From Akkermansia muciniphila (GTDB lineage Bacteria > Verrucomicrobiota > Kiritimatiellia > RFP12 > UBA1067): DNA of 46,499 bases. Positions 40,387 through 46,499 of this stretch are shown here, one piece after another; the stretch's first letter is position 1, and every line of letters starts with the position of its first letter. The stretch is taken from assembly GCA_945870145.1 (NCBI GenBank), contig CAMBQV010000003.1, forward strand, positions 1-46,499. The letters run 5' to 3'. A model generated the notes under the pieces. It saw only the letters and a list, made by a program, of their open reading frames with translations. It did no database searches and was not told where the DNA came from. The translations under genes were made by a program, and so were the position numbers.

Positions 40387-40650
40387 ATGGCTATATTACA
40401 GGTTCGAAGCATGGATAATATGTTGTATGATGCACTGGGCAGGCTGGCGGCATCAGAAAATCGCTCTATCAGCCAGCAAGTCATTGAGATTATTAAGACT
40501 TATTTAGGCACGCCACGCCAGGAGCTTATCAGCAGGGACGATGCGGCGTTGTCGTTAGCTGGAGCGTGGAAAGATGAGCGGTCTGAGAAGGAAATTGTGA
40601 AGGAGATTCGCAAGAGTCGCGCAACAAAAAGATTTCAGGAGGTGTTATAA
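40387..40650 (+). CDS. vapB: VapB/FitA-type ribbon-helix-helix antitoxin
   Basis: An 87-residue protein with an N-terminal ribbon-helix-helix: strand MAILQVRSM, helix one LYDALGRLAASENRS, helix two SISQQVIEIIKTYL. The C-terminal half is charged and should wrap the toxin (WKDERSEKEIVKEIRKSR). It binds the operator and blocks VapC. AGGGAGG lies 6 bp before the ATG; its TAA abuts the vapC ATG. Confidence 0.88.
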   Translation: MAILQVRSMDNMLYDALGRLAASENRSISQQVIEIIKTYLGTPRQELISRDDAALSLAGAWKDERSEKEIVKEIRKSRATKRFQEVL

Positions 40651-41043
40651 ATGTACTTGCTTGATACGGATACGTTGATTTATTTTCTCAAGGGTAATGC
40701 TTCCGTGCTTGCGCATTTTAAAGCGAGCAGGAATATGCCCAAGGCTTTTTCCGTTGTGACGTATGGGGAGTTGATCTATGGCTGTCGTAAATCACAGCGC
40801 ATGAACGAAAATTTGGCAAAAGTGAGACATTTGGCAGAGATCTATCCCGTCATCGATGTAACGCGTCCAATCATGGAGTGTTTTGGTGAATTAAAGGCCA
40901 TTCTCAGTTCAGCGGGAACAGTGGTTGATGATTTTGATTTGCTGATTGGCTGTACGGCGCTGACTATGAATTATTCCATGGTGACCAACAACATTAAACA
41001 TTACCAGAAAATTCCAGGACTCAAGGTGGTGAATTGGGCGTGA
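40651..41043 (+). CDS. vapC: VapC-type PIN-domain ribonuclease toxin
   Basis: A 130-residue PIN domain. Acidic active-site residues: Asp5 (LLDTD), Glu40 (TYGELIYG) and Asp94/Asp96 (VVDDFDLLIG). The fourth position, in VTNNIKHYQKIPGL, has Asn where some members have Asp. VapC toxins cut tRNA or rRNA in a Mg-dependent manner; the target here is unknown. It is coupled to vapB with no intervening base. Confidence 0.9.
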   Translation: MYLLDTDTLIYFLKGNASVLAHFKASRNMPKAFSVVTYGELIYGCRKSQRMNENLAKVRHLAEIYPVIDVTRPIMECFGELKAILSSAGTVVDDFDLLIGCTALTMNYSMVTNNIKHYQKIPGLKVVNWA

Positions 41044-41099
41044 CTTAAAGCGTGCCTATAGAGGGGCCTTTGGTTGAGCAAACAACCGGGATAACCTTC

Positions 41100-41136
41100 G
41101 GGGCCAGAGTCAGGGGCTAGAGTCGGGGCTAGAGTC
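41100..41136 (+). repeat. three tandem copies of GGGGCTAGAGTC
   Basis: GGGGCCAGAGTC, one extra A, then GGGGCTAGAGTC twice in direct succession. A related word occurs before vapB at 40068-40080, so the TA pair lies between related repeats. Confidence 0.6.
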
Positions 41137-41253
41137 GATCATTCATAAATCATTGACATCGCTACGTTCCGGACCCCTCGCGAATGATAACTGATAAAGA
41201 GCGCGCTACAGCGTATTGGGAGACGTTCCGAATCCTCAGAGAAAAGAAAACAG

Positions 41254-41688
41254 ATGAAAATATCGTGGATTGTATTACTGGTTGCCTGCATCACCATGTT
41301 GCTAGGAACATGTTCCATAGAACAGATAGCTATAGAAAGAGAGGTGCTAAGCATCTGTAACTTTACTTATTGGGGAGCTAAATGTTCATCAAAAAAAATT
41401 ATACCTCTTAGAGTAATAAAAATGGTTGATGTCCAGTTGTGTACGAGTTATATGCATAAAGGAGGAACACCCTATGGAGTAAGTATCATAACAGATACGG
41501 AGCGGACATTATTAACGTCCTGCATATTTAACTCGGAAGAAAAGGCGAGGAAAGTAAAAAAACAGATTGAAGATGGAATTAGTAGTGGAACTTTCTTCTC
41601 GAGGCGAATGGCGAATTTTGTTTGCGTTTATGCAAGTTTGATTGGAGTGATTTTATGGTTTCTCTTTGACCGTAAGATTTTTCAGTGA
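41254..41688 (+). CDS. AT-rich small membrane protein, unknown function
   Basis: A 144-residue protein with an N-terminal hydrophobic segment (about 4-20, possibly a lipoprotein signal ending LLGTC) and a second helix at the C-terminus (about 122-138, FVCVYASLIGVILWFLF). The middle is beta-rich with several Cys. No family recognised. Its codons (AGA, ATA, AAA) are clearly more AT-rich than those of neighbours, which with its place next to vapBC suggests recent arrival. No good Shine-Dalgarno is visible. Confidence 0.6.
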   Translation: MKISWIVLLVACITMLLGTCSIEQIAIEREVLSICNFTYWGAKCSSKKIIPLRVIKMVDVQLCTSYMHKGGTPYGVSIITDTERTLLTSCIFNSEEKARKVKKQIEDGISSGTFFSRRMANFVCVYASLIGVILWFLFDRKIFQ

Positions 41689-41713
41689 TTGAAATATTAG
41701 GAAAGGAAATCAA

Positions 41714-42214
41714 ATGAAAAAAATAGGAATGTTGTTTGTCATGTTAGCGTTAGTCGCCGTTATAGGGCTAACTCAAAAAGCGCCGGCTGATGTGTCCGCA
41801 CGCCTCAAGGAACTGAACAGCTACTGGGCGGAGGTCTCCCGCTGTGTCCGAGAAGGGGACTTTGCGGGCTACAAGGCAACCTGCCATCCGGAGGGTGTCA
41901 TTGTCTCCGGAACAAGCCAGAAAGCGTATCCCCTTTCAGAAGCGCTCGTTCGCTGGGAGCAGGATTTTACCAATACAAAATCAGGCAAAGTGAAAGGTAA
42001 CGTGGTATTTCGATTCAGCCAGCGGCTGGGCGATAGAACCACGGCCCACGAGACCGGCATGTTCTGCTATACCACGTTTAAACCCGATGGCACCAGTAGC
42101 AATGACTATATTCATCTGGAAGCCCTGCTGCTGAAACGCGGCACTTGGCAAATCATGATGGAGTATCAGAAGTCACGCGGCACCGAAGAAGAGTGGAATA
42201 AACTTAAGGAGTAA
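41714..42214 (+). CDS. secreted NTF2/SnoaL-like (DUF4440-type) protein
   Basis: A 166-residue protein with signal peptide residues 1-25 (MLFVMLALVAVIGL, cleaved near PAD). The mature part has the pattern of an NTF2-fold domain: a helix (LKELNSYWAEVSRCVREGDFAGY), HPEGVIV, then strands (VVFRFSQRLGD, GMFCYTTF, HLEALLLKRGTWQIMMEYQ). Such domains are often small-molecule binding or structural; no catalytic residue can be assigned. AGGAAAGGAAATC before the ATG gives a good ribosome-binding site. Confidence 0.72.
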   Translation: MKKIGMLFVMLALVAVIGLTQKAPADVSARLKELNSYWAEVSRCVREGDFAGYKATCHPEGVIVSGTSQKAYPLSEALVRWEQDFTNTKSGKVKGNVVFRFSQRLGDRTTAHETGMFCYTTFKPDGTSSNDYIHLEALLLKRGTWQIMMEYQKSRGTEEEWNKLKE

Positions 42215-42250
42215 GTTGCTGTACGGTGCGGGCGGCGGGTCTACATCTAA

Positions 42251-42308
42251 GGTGTGGCAGACATTCCTGTCTGCCTTTTATTGCGCAGACAGGAATGTCT
42301 GCGCCACC
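42251..42308. repeat. palindromic doublet between orphan and serA
   Basis: GGCAGACA-TTCC-TGTCTGCC, an 8-nt spacer, then GCGCAGACA-GGAA-TGTCTGCGC, enclosed by GGTG/CACC ends. The whole also forms one long hairpin. It lies between convergent genes and could end transcription from both sides, but there is no T run. Confidence 0.65.
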
Positions 42309-42331
42309 TTTCTGAACCCTGCCCCCACTCC

Positions 42332-43906
42332 CTACACCTCCGTACAAACCGCGGCGTGGGCGTTGATCTCTTTGCGGATGTCCGCCATGAGTTTTTCACC
42401 GACGCAGGTGTTTACCTTGACGATCGCGAGGGAGCGGTTCGTCTTAGGATCATGCGGATTGCGCATGTCTTCGATGTTGATGCCCGCATCGGCCAGTTTA
42501 CGGCTGATGGTGGCGATGACACCGGGACGGTCGTCGTAGACACAGAAGAGCGTCATGCCGTTTGGTTCGAAGTAGAGACGGTCGAATTCGTCAATGCGTG
42601 AAACCATGAGGTGGCTCTCGGTCACTGTGCCGCGGATGCTGTAGCGACGAAGTTGCTTGTCCTCGCGTTCCACAGTCATATCCACGGTCAACGCATTACC
42701 ATAGCCCTTGTCAATCGTTTCGCGGTTCACGAGCTCAATACCCATATCCTTGAGGAACTTGAGCGCCGCCTTGTAGTCGTTGTAACGGTCGAAATCGGTC
42801 CAGAGTCCGGAGAGGACCGAGACGGTCAGCCACTTGCTGAAGGGCGCGAGCTGTCCGTAGAAACTGGTCTCCAGAATCTTGATCGGACGGGTTGTGCCGG
42901 CGATCTGACGGATGAGCATGGAGAGCTGATAGGCCAGTTCGCAATAGGCGCGTTCGAGTCCGTCGGGGATATCGCGGTTGACGATGCAACTCATATCGCC
43001 CTTTTCATCCAGATCAATGAGCTCCTTGGCGGCGCGTTCGGCAGCCACATAGTTCGCCTCATTGGTGTTGGCGCCCAGATGGGGGAGCATGAGGTCGGCG
43101 ATGTCCGCCATCGGCTTCGGTCCTGCCTCGTCCTTGGTGTAAACATCGTTCAGATAGCGCAGTCCCTTTTCCGCCTTGATGGCGCGGAAGGCATCCTCGT
43201 CAATGATGCCATAGCGTGCGCAGTTGACAAGGGTGGCGCCCTTCTTCATCAGGCCGAGTAGCTTGGTGCTGACGAGGTTCTTGGTGCTTTCACCGCCCGG
43301 GATGTGAAGGGTAACGTAATCGCACTGGGCGAAAATCTGTTCGAGGGTTGCGCTCTCGATGCCCAGATCGCGCATGCGGTCCGTGGTGATGATCGGGTCG
43401 TATGCGAGGAAGCGGCACTCAAACCCAGTCAGACGCTTGGCGACTAGGCGTCCGATGTTACCGAGACCGACAATGCCGACGGTCTTGCCGGTGAGCTCCT
43501 TGCCCATGTATTTGTTCTTCTCCCAGAGACCTGCGCGCGTGGTCGTGTCACCTGCAACGATATGGCGCGCGTCCGCCAGCATCATGGCAATCACCTCTTC
43601 AGCTACGCCATTCGCATTGGCGCCTGGGGTGTTCATGACATCCACCCCTTTTTTGCGGGCATGCTTGATGTCAATCGTGTCAAAACCTGCGCCAGCGCGG
43701 ACCACAACCTTCAACTGGGGCAGGGCATCCATGATTGCATCGGAGACTTTTTCACTGCGCACGATGAGGGCGTAGGTTTCCGGGTGGAGCTTTACCAGCT
43801 CTTCGATGGGGGTCTTTCCGTCCTGAACCACGGCGTAACCGCCATGTGCCTTGAGAAGGTCAGCCGCGACGGAATCTAACTTTGTTGGGATAAGAACCTT
43901 TTTCAT
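42332..43906 (-). CDS. serA: D-3-phosphoglycerate dehydrogenase
   Basis: A 524-residue enzyme of serine synthesis, the long form. Catalytic domain with the NAD fold GIVGLGNIGRLVAKRL (about 144-159); catalytic Arg in NCARYGIIDEDAF, Glu in DVYTKDEAGPKP and His in LPHLGANTNEA. After about residue 315 comes an intervening (ASB-like) domain, then a C-terminal ACT domain (about 450-524, CVYDDRPGVIATISRKLADAGINI) that senses serine in relatives. AAGGGA precedes the ATG. It is divergent from the next operon. The long type is common in Gram-positives and many other phyla. Confidence 0.95.
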   Translation of the reverse strand: MKKVLIPTKLDSVAADLLKAHGGYAVVQDGKTPIEELVKLHPETYALIVRSEKVSDAIMDALPQLKVVVRAGAGFDTIDIKHARKKGVDVMNTPGANANGVAEEVIAMMLADARHIVAGDTTTRAGLWEKNKYMGKELTGKTVGIVGLGNIGRLVAKRLTGFECRFLAYDPIITTDRMRDLGIESATLEQIFAQCDYVTLHIPGGESTKNLVSTKLLGLMKKGATLVNCARYGIIDEDAFRAIKAEKGLRYLNDVYTKDEAGPKPMADIADLMLPHLGANTNEANYVAAERAAKELIDLDEKGDMSCIVNRDIPDGLERAYCELAYQLSMLIRQIAGTTRPIKILETSFYGQLAPFSKWLTVSVLSGLWTDFDRYNDYKAALKFLKDMGIELVNRETIDKGYGNALTVDMTVEREDKQLRRYSIRGTVTESHLMVSRIDEFDRLYFEPNGMTLFCVYDDRPGVIATISRKLADAGINIEDMRNPHDPKTNRSLAIVKVNTCVGEKLMADIRKEINAHAAVCTEV

Positions 43907-44040
43907 GCTTCAACTGTCCCTTGGGGTTTGATAATCTGTTTACATCACTAGAGGAAGCTAAGAATGACCCGCTTCTCTGTAAAGTGAATTAGTGTAGCGC
44001 AAACCGTTTGGAAACGCAAGAACGAGCAGGAAAAAGCCTC

Positions 44041-45090
44041 ATGAAGAAACAACGTCTCTTTTGCATTGTATCGCTAGTCTCTTTGTGCGCGAGCGCACAA
44101 TTTGAAGACCCGTCCAGTCAGCGTCCAGCAGGAGCCCCTCCCAAAAATTCCGGATATGCAACTGATCAGTTTGAAGGTTTTAAAAATCTGGATCCAGACG
44201 AACGACTCTCCCAGAAGGAGGACTCGATCTGGTTTGGCGTATCGGCTGAATCAGCTGCCCATCAACTGGCTTATTGCCGCAAAGCTTTTGCCGATGGATA
44301 TCTGCGTCGCGCACGCAAGGGCTACGAGGCGTTGATCCGCAAATGGCCGACCACCAAGGAGGCTGCTGAGGCTCAGCTCGGACTCGCGCAACTTTATGAA
44401 GCACGCAAAAACTATGCGCGTGCATTTGAAGAGTATCTGTATTTGTTGACCTTCTATTCAGGCGCGTGTCCCTACAACGATATTTTAGATCGGCAGTTTA
44501 AAATTGCAAATCTGCTGCGAGCGGATAACAAAAGTATGTTTGGCTTTCTCCTTGGGGAGTCTGAGGAAAACCGGGTGCGTTATGAACAGATTGTGCGCAA
44601 GGCCCCTCGTTCCGAAATGGCGCCCAAGTGTATGCTGATCATCGGTGATATTCGACAAGAACAAAAAGAGATGGAGGAAGCCATCAAAGTCTATGATGGC
44701 TTGTTGAATCGCTTCCCCAAGTCGCCAGAGGCTGAAGTCGCTGCCTTCTTTGCTTCTCAGGCTCGTTATGAGCGTGCGAAGAACCAGAAGTCGAATGAGG
44801 CCAATCTGCGCGATGCCCGCTCCTTTATGCAGTCGGTCGTACAGATCATGCCAGGACATCCTCAGAAAGATCAGCTCGCCCTGTGGGTGGCGGAACTCAG
44901 CGAGCAACTCGAGGAGCATAGTTACGCCACGGCAATCTTTTATGATACCAAGCAACGGAATACGGCAGCGGCAATCGCGGCCTATCGTCGTTTTCTCTCG
45001 GAATTTCGTAGTTCAAAATATGAAGAGCGTGTGCGTGAACGTCTCCTGGAACTCGAAGCACGTGAACCCAAGAAAGGAACCGAAAAATGA
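44041..45090 (+). CDS. BamD/YfiO-like TPR protein, exported
   Basis: A 349-residue protein with a Sec signal (1-19, SLVSLCASA) and then TPR repeats: AHQLAYCRKAFADGYLRRARKGYEALIRKWP, AEAQLGLAQLYEARKNYARAFEEYLYLL, PKCMLIIGDIRQEQKEMEEAIKVYDGLLNRFPKSPEAEVAAF and a last pair near the C-terminus. The spacing and the FPKSPEA words are like BamD, which helps insert outer-membrane proteins; but there is no lipobox and the protein is longer, so it is a relative only. The track's TTG start is replaced by ATG 44041 behind AGGAAA. It is coupled to the LptE-like gene by an ATGA overlap. Confidence 0.8.
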   Translation: MKKQRLFCIVSLVSLCASAQFEDPSSQRPAGAPPKNSGYATDQFEGFKNLDPDERLSQKEDSIWFGVSAESAAHQLAYCRKAFADGYLRRARKGYEALIRKWPTTKEAAEAQLGLAQLYEARKNYARAFEEYLYLLTFYSGACPYNDILDRQFKIANLLRADNKSMFGFLLGESEENRVRYEQIVRKAPRSEMAPKCMLIIGDIRQEQKEMEEAIKVYDGLLNRFPKSPEAEVAAFFASQARYERAKNQKSNEANLRDARSFMQSVVQIMPGHPQKDQLALWVAELSEQLEEHSYATAIFYDTKQRNTAAAIAAYRRFLSEFRSSKYEERVRERLLELEAREPKKGTEK

Positions 45091-45722
45091 GCAAGCCCCT
45101 GTTGCGTAACCTTCTCCTCTCCGTTTCTGGTCTGTTTCTTCTCTCCAGTTGCGGAACCTACCATGTCACCTCGGGTGTTCCAGAGGAAATAAGGACCATC
45201 TCTGTTCCTGTCTTTGAAAACAAGACAGGGTTTCCAGAGTTCGGGGCGATTGCCACACAGTATACCCTGCGAGAGATTCAACGGGAGGGTACCTTTAAGA
45301 TTGCTCCCATGGAGAGTGCCTCGTTTAAATTGCTGTGTGACTTGAGTACGGTTCAGCGCGCGGTCAGCTTTAACCGCTCGTATGGCTCGCGCGCGCAGGA
45401 ATATCAATACAAGCTGATTGCTTCCGTGACCCTTGTCGAGCGGAGTACAGGAAAGCTTCTGCTGGATAATGTAAAGGTTGAAGCCGTCACATCTTTTCTA
45501 ACTCATGATGATATGTTGACTGGGATGCAGAGTTCAACGCCCCGTGTCTCAAAGGATCTCGCGCGAGCCATCGTTGACACGGTGTTGGCTTTGTGGCTCC
45601 CGAAAGAGTCGCAACCTAAGGAGATCATCCCAGCGACGGAATGGACCCCTCCAGCGGGCGCTACGATTATTACGTTTCCTCAAGATGCCGAAGATCAGTT
45701 TAAACCTCGGCCGTATAAATAA
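45087..45722 (+). CDS. lptE: LptE-family lipopolysaccharide-assembly lipoprotein
   Basis: A 211-residue lipoprotein: signal with lipobox LFLLSSC (Cys near residue 22), then the family pattern GTYHVTSGVPEEIRTISVPVFENKT, FGAIATQYTLREIQREGTFKIAP and YQYKLIASVTLVERSTGKLLLDN. LptE plugs the LptD barrel that inserts LPS in the outer membrane. Its start overlaps the stop of the TPR gene. The LptE family is weakly conserved, so a different DUF of the same fold cannot be excluded. Confidence 0.72.
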   Translation: MSKPLLRNLLLSVSGLFLLSSCGTYHVTSGVPEEIRTISVPVFENKTGFPEFGAIATQYTLREIQREGTFKIAPMESASFKLLCDLSTVQRAVSFNRSYGSRAQEYQYKLIASVTLVERSTGKLLLDNVKVEAVTSFLTHDDMLTGMQSSTPRVSKDLARAIVDTVLALWLPKESQPKEIIPATEWTPPAGATIITFPQDAEDQFKPRPYK

Positions 45723-45727
45723 TCGTG

Positions 45728-46499
45728 ATGACAAAGCTGCATGACACAAAAAAGGTTGAAGCGGTTGTGTTGGCACAGGTTGTCCTCTCACAGCGTGATG
45801 CTGCAGAGGCCGCCGACTCTTTGCAAGAACTGGGACGCCTCGCGGATACTGCTGGTCTAGAAGTCCAAGGGCAGATCACGCAGCAACGCGAGAAACCAGA
45901 CGGGGGCACCTGTTTTGGCAAGGGCAAGGTGGAACATCTCAAAGCGCTTGTGGAGGAGTCGCGCTCCAATATCGTTCTCTTTGATAATGTCCTGAGTTCG
46001 ATTCAAGCTTATAATCTGACCGTGGAGTTGCCGGGGATCCGAATTATGGATCGCACAGAGGTCATCCTAGAGATCTTTGCTCGTCGGGCTCGCTCGGCTG
46101 AGGCTCAACTGCAGGTGGAACTCGCGCAGCTTGAATTTCAACTCTCCCGTATCCCGGTGACCCAGGAGCAGCAGCGGTTTAAGGGTGGCATTGGCATGAA
46201 GGGCCCAGGTGAGAGCCATCTCCAACTGCGTAACGCGCCGATTCGCCGTCGCATCGGGGAGCTCCGTAAAAGAATCGAAGAGATCCAGAATCGTCAGCAA
46301 CAGGCCCAGCGCAAAGATAAACGGGAGATGCCGGTAGTCTCCTTGGTGGGTTATACGAATGCGGGTAAATCAACCCTTCTCAATACGCTCTCGGGTGCGG
46401 ATGCGTATGTGGATGATCGTCTCTTTGCAACCTTGGATACTAAGACTCGGAAGGTCTGGCTCTCTCAGACTCGCCAACTCATGTTGACCGATACCGTTG
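45728..46499 (+). CDS. hflX: GTPase HflX, 5' part (runs off the window)
   Basis: At least 257 codons; not in the ORF track because it has no stop in the window. ATG 45728 (or GTG 45725) lies 5 bp after lptE. Visible: GGTCFGKGKVEHL (the G-T-x-x-G-x-G-K motif of HflX), VLFDNVLSSIQAYNL, RIMDRTEVILEIFARRA, GGIGMKGPGESHLQL, a coiled coil, and the G domain with G1 VGYTNAGKSTLLN, switch RLFATLDTKTRK and the beginning of G3 LTDTV. HflX binds 50S and splits stalled ribosomes. No ribosome-binding site is obvious, so it may be coupled to lptE. Confidence 0.93.
   Translation, partial: MTKLHDTKKVEAVVLAQVVLSQRDAAEAADSLQELGRLADTAGLEVQGQITQQREKPDGGTCFGKGKVEHLKALVEESRSNIVLFDNVLSSIQAYNLTVELPGIRIMDRTEVILEIFARRARSAEAQLQVELAQLEFQLSRIPVTQEQQRFKGGIGMKGPGESHLQLRNAPIRRRIGELRKRIEEIQNRQQQAQRKDKREMPVVSLVGYTNAGKSTLLNTLSGADAYVDDRLFATLDTKTRKVWLSQTRQLMLTDTV

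Noticed and set aside
1-46499. CRISPR arrays, prophage, transposase or rRNA genes
   Set aside because: No regularly spaced direct repeats, no integrase or transposase motifs and no rRNA sequence seen.

Overview
This window comes from a chromosome of a Gram-negative bacterium and very probably spans the replication-origin neighbourhood. Outer-membrane functions (TolC-type channel, BamD-like and LptE-like proteins) show the Gram-negative envelope. The sodium-pumping oxaloacetate decarboxylase OadGAB suggests a fermentative or anaerobic, sodium-dependent metabolism. Many dispersed intergenic palindromes and an unusual gene mix suggest an uncultured lineage of the PVC superphylum (Kiritimatiellota, Verrucomicrobiota or Lentisphaerota), but no rRNA or other decisive marker is present, so the assignment is an inference.

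Layout. 1-4.4 kb: a tRNA-Ile2(CAT), a secreted protein of unknown function, a PLP aminotransferase, a DUF523-DUF1722 protein, a HigB/HigA-type toxin-antitoxin pair with a palindromic operator, and a 23-codon remnant of a flavoprotein gene. 4.4-9.4 kb (minus strand): one five-gene operon, oadG-oadA-oadB, a GDT1-type cation exporter and a spermidine-synthase-like protein, behind a good sigma70-type promoter. 9.5-14.8 kb (plus): a stand-alone GHKL ATPase, a membrane-anchored unknown and a UbiA-family prenyltransferase, then pheT. 14.8-19.4 kb (minus): a tightly overlapped tripartite efflux operon (TolC-like, MacA-like, ABC ATPase, ABC permease) that appears to begin as a leaderless transcript. 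19.6-24.8 kb: a lipoprotein, a methyltransferase and a double-domain M16 protease.

24.8-34.5 kb is the origin region: dnaA, dnaN, tRNA-Gln(CTG), a structured RNA or attenuator, tex, mnmE, a 750-bp AT-rich non-coding stretch and mnmG. Candidate DnaA-binding motifs (TTATNAACA) occur before dnaA, between dnaA and dnaN, and between mnmE and mnmG. The mnmG gene carries two perfect 16-bp parS-type palindromes (TGTTCCACGTGGAACA) inside a 45-codon insertion absent from ordinary MnmG. The two are read in different frames, which argues that the DNA, not the peptide, is selected. mnmG has a second, palindrome-bearing insertion near its C-terminal part.

34.5-46.5 kb: a small CBM48/AMPK-type glycogen-binding protein with a lysine-rich tail, pdxA, an unusual HNH-domain/IspH fusion overlapping prmA, a Gfo/Idh/MocA oxidoreductase, a VapBC toxin-antitoxin pair, two small orphans, serA, an outer-membrane biogenesis pair (BamD-like, LptE-like) and the start of hflX, which runs off the window.

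The most interesting items are the parS sites embedded in mnmG, the HNH-IspH fusion, the palindromic insertion in mnmG and its relatives between genes, the candidate oriC, the structured RNA before tex, and the GHKL ATPase operon. All functional statements are read from the sequence and from remembered family features; no search was run.
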